Assembly: GCF_001665785.1 (NCBI RefSeq)
Contig: NZ_LZSO01000041.1
Span: forward strand, 159,357 to 223,356
DNA: 64,000 nt
Source of the DNA: Mycolicibacterium peregrinum
Lineage (GTDB): Bacteria > Actinomycetota > Actinomycetes > Mycobacteriales > Mycobacteriaceae
Direction: 5' to 3'
Under the pieces are notes generated by a model. The model saw only the letters and a list, made by a program, of their open reading frames with translations, ran no database searches and was not told the origin of the DNA. Below, piece after piece: positions 43,412-52,506 of this stretch (its first letter is position 1; the number at the start of each line of letters is the position of its first letter). Made by a program: the position numbers and the translations under genes.

Positions 43412-44596
43412 ATGCCCTCTGCCACCGCCTCCGTGAGCGTCGAAGACGCGATCAACCGGCGACGTGGCGACCTCGTCGAACTCTCCCACTCGATTCATGC
43501 CGAGCCGGAGTTGGCGTTCGCCGAGCACCGCAGCTGCGCCAAGACCCAGGCGCTGGTGGCGGAGTACGGCTTCGAGATCACCGCGGCTGCAGGCGGGCTG
43601 GACACCGCGTTCCGGGCCTCCTACGGCAGCGGCCCGCTGGTGGTCGGGGTCTGCGCGGAGTACGACGCCCTTCCCGAGATCGGGCATGCCTGCGGACACA
43701 ACATCATCGCGGCCTCGGCGGTCGGCACCGCACTGGCTCTCGCCGATGTCGCCGACGAGCTCGGCCTGACCGTCGTGTTGGTCGGCACCCCCGCCGAGGA
43801 ACTCGGTGGCGGAAAAGTCTTGTTGCTCAATGCCGGTGTGTTCGACGACATCGCCGCCACGGTCATGCTGCATCCCGGGCCCGTGGACATCGCCGCAGCG
43901 CGCTCGCTGGCCCTCTCCGAGGTGACGGTGAACTACACCGGCCGGGAATCCCACGCCGCCGTGGCGCCCTATCTGGGCGTCAACGCCGGTGACGCGGTCA
44001 CCGTCGCGCAGGTCGCGATCGGGCTGCTGCGCCAGCAGCTCATGCCGGGACAGATGGTGCACGGCATCGTCACCCACGGCGGGCAGGCCACCAACGTGAT
44101 TCCCGGCCGAGCCGAAATGCGATACACGATGCGGGCCACCGACATGTCGGCCCTGCGCGAGCTGGAAGACCGGATGGCCGGCTGTTTTTCGGCCGGGGCG
44201 CTGGCGACGGGCTGCGAGCACCAGGTCACCGAGATCGGCCCGGCCTACGCCGAACTCGTGCCCGATCCGTGGCTCTCGGAGACCATCCGCGCCGAGATGC
44301 TGCGCCTGGGCCGTAACCCGTTGCCGGAGAACGTGGAGGCGAGTGTGCCACTGGGCAGTACCGATATGGGCAACATCAGTCAGGTGATGCCCGGCATCCA
44401 TCCGGTGATCGGTATCGATTCGGGTGGCGCCGCGATCCACCAACCGGCGTTCACCGCTGCCGCGGCGGGTCCGAGTGCCGACAAGGCTGTGCTGGAAGGT
44501 GCAATCATGTTGGCCCGCAGCGTCGTTCAGCTGGCCGAGACGCCTGCGCAGCGGGACCGGGTCCTGGAGGCGCTGCAGAGGAGGCAGGCGTCATGA
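43412..44596 (+). CDS. amiB1: M20 family amidohydrolase AmiB1
   Basis: 394 aa. M20D metallopeptidase/amidohydrolase: HSIHAEPELAFAEH, metal ligands HACGHN (~90-95), PAEELGGGK, and a lid domain with NYTGRESHAA. It resembles AbgB-like aminoacyl/aminobenzoyl-glutamate hydrolases. Its 3' end overlaps amiA1 (ATGA), so the two may form a heteromeric enzyme like AbgAB. Confidence 0.88.
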   Translation: MPSATASVSVEDAINRRRGDLVELSHSIHAEPELAFAEHRSCAKTQALVAEYGFEITAAAGGLDTAFRASYGSGPLVVGVCAEYDALPEIGHACGHNIIAASAVGTALALADVADELGLTVVLVGTPAEELGGGKVLLLNAGVFDDIAATVMLHPGPVDIAAARSLALSEVTVNYTGRESHAAVAPYLGVNAGDAVTVAQVAIGLLRQQLMPGQMVHGIVTHGGQATNVIPGRAEMRYTMRATDMSALRELEDRMAGCFSAGALATGCEHQVTEIGPAYAELVPDPWLSETIRAEMLRLGRNPLPENVEASVPLGSTDMGNISQVMPGIHPVIGIDSGGAAIHQPAFTAAAAGPSADKAVLEGAIMLARSVVQLAETPAQRDRVLEALQRRQAS

Positions 44597-45759
44597 GTGT
44601 GCTGCAGCACGCGGCTGCCCGCTGGTTGTCGGCCAACTACGACGAGATGGTGTCGTGGCGGCGGCACCTGCACGCCCATCCGGAACTGGGTCGCCAGGAG
44701 TTCGCGACCACCGAGTTCGTGGCCCACCACCTGGCCGAGGCCGGGCTGAACCCCAAGGTGCTGCCCGGCGGCACCGGATTGACGTGTGACTTCGGGCCGG
44801 AGGACCGTCCGCGGATCGCGCTGCGCGCCGACATGGACGCCCTGCCGATGGCCGACCGCACGGGCGCGTCCTACGCCTCCACGGTGCCCAACGTCGCGCA
44901 CGCCTGCGGGCACGACGCACACACCGCGGTACTGCTCGGCGCTGCGATGGCGTTGGCGTCGGTGCCGGAGCTGCCGGTCGGTGTCCGGTTGCTGTTCCAG
45001 GCGGCCGAGGAGCTGATGCCCGGCGGCGCGATCGACGCGATCAACGCGGGTGTGCTGACCGGGGTGAGTCGGATCTTCGCGCTGCACTGCGACCCTCGGC
45101 TGGTCGTGGGCCAGGTCGCCACCAAGCCGGGACCGATCACGTCGGCCGCAGATTCCATCGAGATCACCCTGCACTCGCCCGGCGGGCACACCTCCCGGCC
45201 GCACCTGACCGGTGACCTGGTCTACGGGCTGGGAACGTTGATCACCGGATTGCCCGGCGTGCTGTCCCGTCGCATCGATCCCCGCCACGACACGGTGATG
45301 GTGTGGGGCGCGGTCAACGCCGGAGTGGCCGCCAATGCAATCCCGCAGATCGGCACCCTCGCGGGGACCATCCGCACGGCAAGTCGCGATACCTGGCTGA
45401 CGCTGGAATCGATTGTGGGAGAGACGGTTACGTCGCTGCTTGCGCCACTGAACATCTCGCACAGCCTCAACTACCGGCGCGGCGTGCCCCCGGTGGTCAA
45501 CGAAGAGGTGTCCACCCGCATCCTCACGCACGCCATCGAGGCCATCGGCCCCGACGTGCTCGCCGACACCCATCAGTCCGGCGGTGGCGAGGATTTCTCC
45601 TGGTACCTGGAAGACGTGCCCGGTGCCATGGGCCGGCTCGGCGTCTGGAGCGGACAGGGGCCGCAACTCGATCTACATCAGCCGACGTTCGACATCGACG
45701 AACGTGCGTTGGGCGTCGGTGTCCGGACGATGGTCAACATCGTCGAGGCCTCTGCGTAA
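44593..45759 (+). CDS. amiA1: M20 family amidohydrolase AmiA1
   Basis: 388 aa. M20D fold with RRHLHAHPELGRQEF, metal-binding HACGHDAHTA (~102-111), AAEELMPGGA and lid motif HSPGGHTSRPH; C-terminal ESGGGEDFSW-like SGGGEDFSW. Hydrolyses N-acyl or peptide-like amide bonds; the natural substrate is unknown. Translationally coupled to amiB1. Confidence 0.88.
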   Translation: MSVLQHAAARWLSANYDEMVSWRRHLHAHPELGRQEFATTEFVAHHLAEAGLNPKVLPGGTGLTCDFGPEDRPRIALRADMDALPMADRTGASYASTVPNVAHACGHDAHTAVLLGAAMALASVPELPVGVRLLFQAAEELMPGGAIDAINAGVLTGVSRIFALHCDPRLVVGQVATKPGPITSAADSIEITLHSPGGHTSRPHLTGDLVYGLGTLITGLPGVLSRRIDPRHDTVMVWGAVNAGVAANAIPQIGTLAGTIRTASRDTWLTLESIVGETVTSLLAPLNISHSLNYRRGVPPVVNEEVSTRILTHAIEAIGPDVLADTHQSGGGEDFSWYLEDVPGAMGRLGVWSGQGPQLDLHQPTFDIDERALGVGVRTMVNIVEASA

Positions 45760-45769
45760 GCAAAACCAG

Positions 45770-46237
45770 CTACGGTCCGATATTGCGAGCGGGACGGGTA
45801 CGCAGATCGTGGACGTACTCGTCCGGCGCCCCGGCGATCTCAGCGGCGTCGGCCATCACTCCGAGATAGCGGGCCGAGGGCAAACCGCCCTCCCAGGCGT
45901 CGACCACGTATAGCCAGGCCAGCACCGGGTCGGTCGTGGTGTCCGACGACAACCTGTGCACCCGGCAGCGGATCTTCTTGTGGAACCCGAGTTCGGAGCC
46001 CTCCCACCGATCGAGGGAATGCTCGTCGGCCGGCGTCATGTCGTAGAGCACCACGAACACCTTGGACAGCGGGTCCTCGACGACGGTGGCCAGCGCGCCT
46101 TCCCAGCCGATGTCCTCACCGCCGAACGTCAGCCGCCAGCCGTGCAACCACCCTGTTCCGGCCATCGGGGAGTGCGGAGCCCGCTCGAGCATTTGCTCCG
46201 GATGCATATTGGACCCGTAGGCGGCGTAAAGCGGCAC
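45770..46237 (-). CDS. Gamma-glutamylcyclotransferase-like protein (Rv3304-like)
   Basis: 155 aa. N-terminal YAAYGSNMHPEQM carries the YGSN substrate loop of the GGCT-like fold, and the acidic catalytic residue may be the Glu in DRWEGSELGF. The function could be cyclotransfer on gamma-glutamylamines or a related reaction; the substrate is not known. GTG start with TAAGCT 8 nt upstream. It converges with amiA1 and diverges from lpdA. Confidence 0.78.
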   Translation of the reverse strand: MPLYAAYGSNMHPEQMLERAPHSPMAGTGWLHGWRLTFGGEDIGWEGALATVVEDPLSKVFVVLYDMTPADEHSLDRWEGSELGFHKKIRCRVHRLSSDTTTDPVLAWLYVVDAWEGGLPSARYLGVMADAAEIAGAPDEYVHDLRTRPARNIGP

Positions 46238-46278
46238 GGTAAGACAGCTTAGTGCGCAAAGTTGGTTAGGTTGGTGCG

Positions 46279-47694
46279 GTGGCTACCCGCATCGTGATCA
46301 TCGGCGGCGGACCCGCCGGCTATGAGGCGGCTCTTGTCGCCGCTGCCCGCGGCCCGGAGGTCGCTCACGTCACCATCGTCGACTGCGACGGCATCGGTGG
46401 CGCGTGCGTGCTGTGGGACTGTGTGCCGTCCAAGACGTTCATCGCCTCCACAGGTGTGCGCACAGAACTGCGGCGGGCTCCCAACCTGGGCTATTCGCTG
46501 GATTTCGAGCAGTCCAAGATCTCGCTGCCGCAGATCAACGAGCGGGTGAAGACCCTGGCAACAGCACAATCCGACGACATCGCCGGGCGGTTGCGCAGTG
46601 AGGGCATCGAGCTGATCGCGGGTCGTGGCGAGCTGATCGACGATGTCCCTGGCATGGCCCAGCACCGGGTCAAGGTGACCGGCCCGGACGGCGCGGTCAG
46701 CCAGCTGACCGCCGATGTGGTGTTGATCTCCACCGGCGCCAGCCCGCGGGTGCTGCCCAATGCGGCGCCCGACGGCGAGCGAATCCTCAACTGGCGCCAG
46801 CTCTACGACCTCGAAGCGCTGCCCGAGCATCTGGTGGTGGTGGGGTCGGGTGTCACCGGTGCCGAGTTCGTCAACGCCTACACCGAACTCGGGGTGACCG
46901 TCACTGTCGTGGCCAGCCGCGACCAGATCCTGCCGCACGAGGACTCCGACGCGGCGGCCGTGCTGGAGGAGGTGTTCTCCGAACGCGGCGTCACCCTGGT
47001 CAAGAACGCCCGTGCCGATTCGGTAACCCGCACCGAGAACGGGGTGCGCGTCACCATGGCCGACGGGCGCACCGTCGACGGGAGCCATGCCCTGATGACG
47101 GTCGGCTCGGTCCCGAACACGAGTGGTCTCGGTCTGGAGCGTGTCGGCATCGAGCTCGGGCCGGGCAACTACCTCAAGGTCGACCGCGTGTCGCGGACCT
47201 CGGTGTCCGGTATTTACGCGGCGGGGGACTGCACCGGACTGCTGCCCCTGGCCTCGGTGGCGGCCATGCAGGGCCGCATCGCGATGTATCACGCCCTCGG
47301 CGAGGCCGTGGCTCCGATCCGGCTGCGCACCGTGGCCGCGGCGGTGTTCACCCGCCCCGAGATCGCCGCGGTCGGGGTGCCCCAGGCTGCCATCGACGAC
47401 GGATCGGTGCCGGCCCGCACCCTGACCCTGCCGCTCAATACGAACGCCAGAGCCAAGATGTCCAGCCTGCGGCGCGGTTTCGTCAAGATCTTCTGCCGCC
47501 CGGCTACCGGGGTGGTGATCGGCGGTGTGGTGGTGGCACCGATCGCCTCAGAGCTGATCCTGCCGATCGCACTGGCGGTTCAGAACGGCATTCCGGTCAC
47601 CGAGTTGGCCCAGACCTTCTCGGTGTACCCGTCGTTGTCCGGTTCGATCACCGAGGCCGCGCGGCAGTTGATGAAGCACGACGACCTGGACTAG
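46279..47694 (+). CDS. lpdA: NAD(P)H quinone/disulfide oxidoreductase LpdA
   Basis: 471 aa pyridine nucleotide-disulfide oxidoreductase. FAD motif IIGGGPAGYEAAL (7-19); C43 and C48 in GGACVLWDCVPSK; NAD(P) motif VVVGSGVTGAEFV; FAD aspartate in AAGDCTGLLPLASVAAMQG. The lipoamide dehydrogenase His-Glu pair is absent (YPSLSGSITEA), so it is not a true Lpd. From memory, M. tuberculosis LpdA (Rv3303c) has Ala where this protein has C43. GTG start, TAGGTT 6 nt upstream (leaderless). Confidence 0.9.
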   Translation: MATRIVIIGGGPAGYEAALVAAARGPEVAHVTIVDCDGIGGACVLWDCVPSKTFIASTGVRTELRRAPNLGYSLDFEQSKISLPQINERVKTLATAQSDDIAGRLRSEGIELIAGRGELIDDVPGMAQHRVKVTGPDGAVSQLTADVVLISTGASPRVLPNAAPDGERILNWRQLYDLEALPEHLVVVGSGVTGAEFVNAYTELGVTVTVVASRDQILPHEDSDAAAVLEEVFSERGVTLVKNARADSVTRTENGVRVTMADGRTVDGSHALMTVGSVPNTSGLGLERVGIELGPGNYLKVDRVSRTSVSGIYAAGDCTGLLPLASVAAMQGRIAMYHALGEAVAPIRLRTVAAAVFTRPEIAAVGVPQAAIDDGSVPARTLTLPLNTNARAKMSSLRRGFVKIFCRPATGVVIGGVVVAPIASELILPIALAVQNGIPVTELAQTFSVYPSLSGSITEAARQLMKHDDLD

Positions 47695-47706
47695 AACCGT
47701 GCCGTG

Positions 47707-48336
47707 TCACGCCTTGTGGCGCCACGACAGGATTGCGGTGACGACAAGAGTCACGATCCCGAGGACGCACAAGAAGCCACCGCCGAGGATGCCGAAAATA
47801 CCGCCGACGAGCGAGGTGGCCTTGGCGTCGCCGCCCACGCCGAACTGGTTCGATGTAGCACCGTCGCACGTGATGTCGTGGTCAGACGCCTGCTGCGCGG
47901 TCACGGCGAACAGTGCCTGCCACTGGTTGATCGTGAGGGTGCCCTCGTAGTTGTCCATCGTGACGTCGGCGTCAGACCCGGTTCCAGCGCCGACGCTGCA
48001 CTTCCCGGTGTCGTGTTCACCGCGGTTGGCGACGAAGATCACCTTTGTCTCACCGGCGTCGAAATGCACCGTCGTCACCTCGCCGTTCGCGAAGGTGTGT
48101 TCGGGATCGGGCGCGGCGTCGGAAAACCTGGACACACCGAAGGCTCCGAACGCCACAACCGCCACCCCGACGATGAGCAGTGCCGCGCCGACGCCGTACC
48201 AGAGCTTCTTCGGCGCCGCCTTCCGTTGCGGAGGGACGGGAAAGTAGCCAGGCGGCGGTCCATATCCGTATCCCGTCGGCCCGGCACCACCGGGCGGGTA
48301 CGGCTGTCCCGGCAAGCCCGGGGGTTGGTTCGACAC
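47707..48336 (-). CDS. Pro-rich two-TM membrane protein, unknown function
   Basis: 209 aa from GTG 48336; TAGGTT is 7 nt upstream (leaderless). A Pro/Gly/Tyr-rich cytoplasmic tail (~1-38) precedes a membrane segment (~45-66), an extracellular domain (~70-165) with two cysteines (GKCSVG, ITCDGA), and a second membrane segment (~178-203). This layout is common in mycobacterial envelope proteins. Function unknown. It is divergent from glpD2. Confidence 0.68.
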   Translation of the reverse strand: MSNQPPGLPGQPYPPGGAGPTGYGYGPPPGYFPVPPQRKAAPKKLWYGVGAALLIVGVAVVAFGAFGVSRFSDAAPDPEHTFANGEVTTVHFDAGETKVIFVANRGEHDTGKCSVGAGTGSDADVTMDNYEGTLTINQWQALFAVTAQQASDHDITCDGATSNQFGVGGDAKATSLVGGIFGILGGGFLCVLGIVTLVVTAILSWRHKA

Positions 48337-48439
48337 GCTAGGGAACCTACCGCTCAAAAGGGGCGGCGCAGACGAACTGGACTGGCCGAGGACGGGCAGA
48401 ATCGGGCAGATCCCACGTCACCCACGTAGCCTGGGTTTC

Positions 48440-50185
48440 GTGACTGACCCGATCTCAGCACCGGGCGACGGGCAAACCTTCCTCGGACCGCAGCACAGGG
48501 CGCAAGCCTGGCAACGACTCGGCAGTGAACAATTCGACGTGGTGGTCATCGGCGGCGGTGTGGTGGGCGCCGGAGCGGCATTGGACGCCGCGACCCGCGG
48601 ACTCACCGTGGCCCTCGTCGAGGCTCGCGATTTCGCTTCCGGCACCTCCAGTCGCAGCTCCAAGATGTTCCACGGCGGGCTGCGGTATCTCGAGCAACTC
48701 GAATTCGGCCTGGTGCGTGAGGCCCTGTACGAGCGTGAACTCTCGCTGACCACGTTGGCGCCGCACCTGGTCAAGCCGTTGCCGTTCCTGTTCCCGTTGA
48801 CCAACCGTTGGTGGGAGCGGCCCTACATCGCGGCGGGCATCTTTCTCTACGACCAGCTGGGCGGCGCGAAATCCGTTCCGGCGCAGAAGCATTTGACCAA
48901 GTCCGGAGCGCTGCGGCTGGCTCCGGGGCTGAAGCGTAGTTCGCTGATCGGCGGCATCCGCTATTACGACACCGTGGTCGACGACGCCCGGCACACCATG
49001 ACGGTGGCCCGCACCGCCGCCCACTACGGCGCGGTCGTGCGCTCGTCGAGCCAGGTGGTGGCGCTGCTGCGCGAAGGTGATCGCGTGGTGGGTGTCACGC
49101 TGCGCGATTCCGAGGACGGTGCCATCACCGAGGTGAGGGGCCACGTGGTGGTCAACGCCACCGGGGTGTGGACCGACGAGATCCAGGCATTGTCCAAGGA
49201 ACGCGGCCGGTTCCGGGTTCGTGCCTCCAAGGGTGTGCACATCGTGGTGCCGCGGGACCGGATCGTCAGCGAGGTGGCGATCATCCTGCGGACCGAGAAG
49301 TCGGTGCTGTTCGTGATTCCGTGGGGTACGCACTGGATCATCGGGACCACGGACACGGACTGGAATCTCGACCTCGCGCATCCCGCCGCGACCAAGGCTG
49401 ACATCGATTACATCCTTGGTCATGTCAACACGGTGCTGGCAACCCCGTTGACGCACGACGACATCGACGGCGTCTACGCCGGGCTGCGTCCGCTGCTGGC
49501 CGGTGAGAGCGAGGAGACCTCCAAGCTCTCGCGTGAGCACGCCGTTGCGGTGCCCTCTCCCGGGCTCGTGGCGATAGCCGGCGGGAAGTACACCACCTAC
49601 CGGGTGATGGCGGCCGACGCGATCGACGCTGCCGCAGAGTTCATCCCGGCCCGGGTGGCGCCCTCGATCACCGAGAAGGTTCCGCTGATGGGCGCCGACG
49701 GGTACTTCGCCCTGATCAACCAGACCGAATACGTCGGCAAGCAATACGGACTCCATCCTTATCGCGTCCGGCACCTGCTGGACCGGTACGGCTCGCTGAT
49801 CAGCGAGGTGCTCAAGATGGCGGAGGGCCGGCCTGAATTGCTGGCCCCCATCACCGCTGCGCCGGTCTACTTGAAAGTCGAGGCCTACTACGCCGCGGCG
49901 GCCGAAGGCGCCCTGCACCTGGAGGACATCCTGGCCCGCCGGATGCGGATCGCCATCGAATATCCGCACCGCGGAGTCGATTGCGCCCGTGAGGTCGCCG
50001 AAGTGGTTGCGCCCGTGCTGGGATGGTCCGCCGAGGACGTCGACCGGGAGGTCGCCACCTACGTCGCCCGGGTGGAGGCCGAGGTGCTGTCGCAGACCCA
50101 GCCCGACGACGAGTCCGCCGATGCACTGCGCCAGGCCGCACCCGAGGCCCGCGCCGAGATCCTCGAACCCGTGCCCCTGAATTGA
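48440..50185 (+). CDS. glpD2: Glycerol-3-phosphate dehydrogenase (quinone)
   Basis: 581 aa. FAD motif VVVIGGGVVGAGAALDA (~36-52), RDFASGTSSRSSKMFHGGLRY and GTTDTDWN are conserved GlpD signatures; the C-terminal helical cap domain is complete. Oxidises sn-glycerol-3-phosphate to DHAP and feeds electrons to menaquinone at the membrane. GTG start with TAGCCT 7 nt upstream (leaderless). M. tuberculosis glpD2 (Rv3302c) likewise adjoins lpdA. Confidence 0.95.
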   Translation: MTDPISAPGDGQTFLGPQHRAQAWQRLGSEQFDVVVIGGGVVGAGAALDAATRGLTVALVEARDFASGTSSRSSKMFHGGLRYLEQLEFGLVREALYERELSLTTLAPHLVKPLPFLFPLTNRWWERPYIAAGIFLYDQLGGAKSVPAQKHLTKSGALRLAPGLKRSSLIGGIRYYDTVVDDARHTMTVARTAAHYGAVVRSSSQVVALLREGDRVVGVTLRDSEDGAITEVRGHVVVNATGVWTDEIQALSKERGRFRVRASKGVHIVVPRDRIVSEVAIILRTEKSVLFVIPWGTHWIIGTTDTDWNLDLAHPAATKADIDYILGHVNTVLATPLTHDDIDGVYAGLRPLLAGESEETSKLSREHAVAVPSPGLVAIAGGKYTTYRVMAADAIDAAAEFIPARVAPSITEKVPLMGADGYFALINQTEYVGKQYGLHPYRVRHLLDRYGSLISEVLKMAEGRPELLAPITAAPVYLKVEAYYAAAAEGALHLEDILARRMRIAIEYPHRGVDCAREVAEVVAPVLGWSAEDVDREVATYVARVEAEVLSQTQPDDESADALRQAAPEARAEILEPVPLN

Positions 50186-50192
50186 CGGGACG

Positions 50193-51083
50193 TTGAGAAA
50201 GCGCCCGCCGCTGCCGGTGCGCGACGGTCTCGGTCCGGCGCGGCTGCGATTGGTGGGTCCGGCGGGCAGGAGCACAGCGACCGGGGAATCCCTGGTGAAC
50301 GTGTACGACGAACTGCAGCAGCGGTTCGGTATCGGTGCGAAAGTGCTTGCCGGAGAGGTGGTTCTGCCCGACGGCACGGTTGTCGACGCCACCACGGAAT
50401 TACCCGCGGGCGCGCATGTCTACTTCTACCGTGATCTGGCCGACGAGGTGGAGGTGCCGTTCGACATCCCCGTGCTGTACCGCGACGACGACATCGTCGT
50501 CGTCGACAAACCACACTTCCTGGCCACGATGCCGCGCGGCGGGCATGTCGCACAGACCGCGCTGGTGCGGTTGCGTCGGAAACTCGACCTGCCGGAGCTG
50601 AGCCCAGCGCACCGGCTGGACCGACTGACCGCCGGGGTGCTGCTGTTCACCGTGCGTCCTGAGGTCCGGGGAAGTTATCAGCGGCTGTTCGCCGAGGGGA
50701 AGACCCGCAAGACGTACCTGGCCCGGGCCGCAGGCACCGCGGCGGTCCAGTTGCCCATCACCCTGCGCAGCCGGATCATCAAGCACCGTGGTCGGTTACA
50801 GGCCTTCGAGGAATCCGGGGCGCCCAACGCCGAGACCTATGTCGAGGAGCTGGGAAGCGGGCTGTACCGGCTGTCGCCCCGCACCGGGCAGACGCATCAG
50901 TTGCGGGTGCACATGAACTCGATCGGGTTGCCGATCATCGGAGATTCCTTGTACCCCAGCGTGATCGACGTTGCGCCGGATGATTTCGACCATCCGCTGC
51001 AGCTGCTGGCCCAGCGCCTCGAGTTCACCGACCCGATCACCGGCGAGGAGCGCGAGTTCGTCAGCTCCCGCGTATTGGGCTGA
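50193..51083 (+). CDS. RluA-family pseudouridine synthase
   Basis: 296 aa from a TTG start 8 nt after the glpD2 stop. The catalytic motif is HRLDRLTAGVLLF (~143-155), followed by RKTYLA and SPRTGQTHQLRVHM. Makes pseudouridine in rRNA or tRNA; the target site cannot be read from the sequence. It corresponds to Rv3300c in position. The TTG start is uncertain because no strong ribosome binding site is visible. Confidence 0.87.
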   Translation: MRKRPPLPVRDGLGPARLRLVGPAGRSTATGESLVNVYDELQQRFGIGAKVLAGEVVLPDGTVVDATTELPAGAHVYFYRDLADEVEVPFDIPVLYRDDDIVVVDKPHFLATMPRGGHVAQTALVRLRRKLDLPELSPAHRLDRLTAGVLLFTVRPEVRGSYQRLFAEGKTRKTYLARAAGTAAVQLPITLRSRIIKHRGRLQAFEESGAPNAETYVEELGSGLYRLSPRTGQTHQLRVHMNSIGLPIIGDSLYPSVIDVAPDDFDHPLQLLAQRLEFTDPITGEEREFVSSRVLG

Positions 51084-51124
51084 AGCCTTGCGTGGCCGAA
51101 CCGCGGTGATGGTCTACTGACGGG

Positions 51125-51895
51125 GTGAACCGTGAGACGTTTGATCATCTGTTCGACATGACCGACCGCACCGTGATCGTCACCGGCGGCACCCGTGGTA
51201 TCGGATTGGCCCTCGCCGAGGGCTTCACGCTGGCCGGCGCCCGCGTGGTGGTTGCCAGCCGCAAGGCCGACGCTTGCGAACGGGCGGCCGAGCACCTGCG
51301 CGAGCTCGGGGGGCAGGCGATCGGGGTGCCCACCCACAGCGGCAACATCGACGACCTCGGCGCGCTGGTGGAGCGTACGGTCGCCGAGTTCGGCGGGGTC
51401 GACGTGGTGGTGAACAACGCGGCGAACGCCCTGGCCCAGCCGCTGGGGCAGATGACGCCGGAGGCCTGGGCCAAGTCCTACGAGGTGAACCTGCGCGGAC
51501 CGGTGTTCCTGGTGCAGCACGCCTTGCCGCATCTGGAGGCCAGCCCCAAGGCGGCGGTGCTGAACATGGTGTCGGTCGGGGCGTTCAATTTCGCCCCGGC
51601 GCTGTCCATCTATGCGTCGGGCAAGGCCGCGCTGATGTCGGTCACCCGGTCGATGGCGGCTGAGTTCGCGCCGCTGGGAATCCGGGTGAACGCCTTGGCG
51701 CCGGGACCGGTCGACACCGACATGATGCGCAACAACCCGCAGGAGGCCATCGACCTCATGAAGGGCGGGACCCTGGTGAAGCGTCTGGCCACCCCGGATG
51801 AGATGGTCGGGGCAGCCCTGCTGATGTGTTCGGATGCCGGTAGCTACATGACCGGTCAGGTGGTCATCGTCGACGGTGGCGGTACTCCGCGATGA
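51125..51895 (+). CDS. Short-chain dehydrogenase/reductase (FabG-like)
   Basis: 256 aa. NAD(P) motif TGGTRGIGLALAEGF (~20-34), NNAAN, catalytic Ser in NMVSVG and Tyr-x-x-x-Lys in YASGK, C-terminal QVVIVDGGGTPR. Complete classical SDR of unknown substrate. Its stop overlaps the ATG of the following membrane-protein gene. Confidence 0.87.
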   Translation: MNRETFDHLFDMTDRTVIVTGGTRGIGLALAEGFTLAGARVVVASRKADACERAAEHLRELGGQAIGVPTHSGNIDDLGALVERTVAEFGGVDVVVNNAANALAQPLGQMTPEAWAKSYEVNLRGPVFLVQHALPHLEASPKAAVLNMVSVGAFNFAPALSIYASGKAALMSVTRSMAAEFAPLGIRVNALAPGPVDTDMMRNNPQEAIDLMKGGTLVKRLATPDEMVGAALLMCSDAGSYMTGQVVIVDGGGTPR

Positions 51896-52503
51896 CAGTC
51901 CCGGTGTACGACGACTTCACCTTGCCGGTCGTATTGCAGGGCGCAGACAGTACCCGAGTGTGGCGCAGTCGCGCCCGTCAGACGTTGACGATGTCGCCGG
52001 CCGGCATCACGTTCGAACGTCGCGGGAAGACAGTGCAGCTCGAGTGGCGCGACATCACCGGCATTGCCATGGTCAATATGAGCAACTCCTTTCGGATTGT
52101 CTTCAATGCCTGGGCCATCTGCGCGCAGGGTGTAGACCCGATCTACCCGCATGAGTTCGAGAAGGATTGGTCCACCGGGCAGATCGGGCGGTGGCTGGCG
52201 CACTATCGGCCCGATCTGGTGCTGCCGGCCGACGGAGCGATGTTGCCGTTCGGCATGCCGCGCGAGTACTACCGGTGGGCCATCCCGTTCGCTGTGGTGG
52301 CCGTACTGGTGGCCTCGTTCATCGCGACCAAATCGTTTGTGCGCGGACTCGGCATCGTGGCGCTCATGGTCGTGATGACGCTGCCTTTCACCTCGCCTCG
52401 GCGCTTCCGGATCGCAGGCTTCATCTTCGCCACCGTCATGCTGGCTTGGTTGCTCACGATCGGATTCCTGTGGCTCGTGCCGATCAACGGGCACAAGTTG
52501 TGA
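51892..52503 (+). CDS. Membrane protein with PH-like N-terminus, unknown function
   Basis: 203 aa coupled to the SDR (ATGA overlap). The N-terminal ~110 residues resemble a small beta-rich PH-like domain (QTLTMSPAGITFERRGKTVQL, EWRDITGIAMVNM). Three membrane segments follow (~128-145, ~150-165, ~172-195). Function unknown. Confidence 0.65.
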   Translation: MTVPVYDDFTLPVVLQGADSTRVWRSRARQTLTMSPAGITFERRGKTVQLEWRDITGIAMVNMSNSFRIVFNAWAICAQGVDPIYPHEFEKDWSTGQIGRWLAHYRPDLVLPADGAMLPFGMPREYYRWAIPFAVVAVLVASFIATKSFVRGLGIVALMVVMTLPFTSPRRFRIAGFIFATVMLAWLLTIGFLWLVPINGHKL

Positions 52504-52506
52504 TGC

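Noticed and set aside
46279..47694. Annotation as lipoamide dehydrogenase of the pyruvate complex
   Set aside because: The catalytic His-Glu pair near the C-terminus is absent and the gene is not near E1/E2 genes; orthology with Rv3303c fits better.
48455..50395. A 646-codon open frame antisense to glpD2
   Set aside because: The sense frame has all GlpD motifs; the antisense product is Arg/Gly/Asp-rich nonsense.
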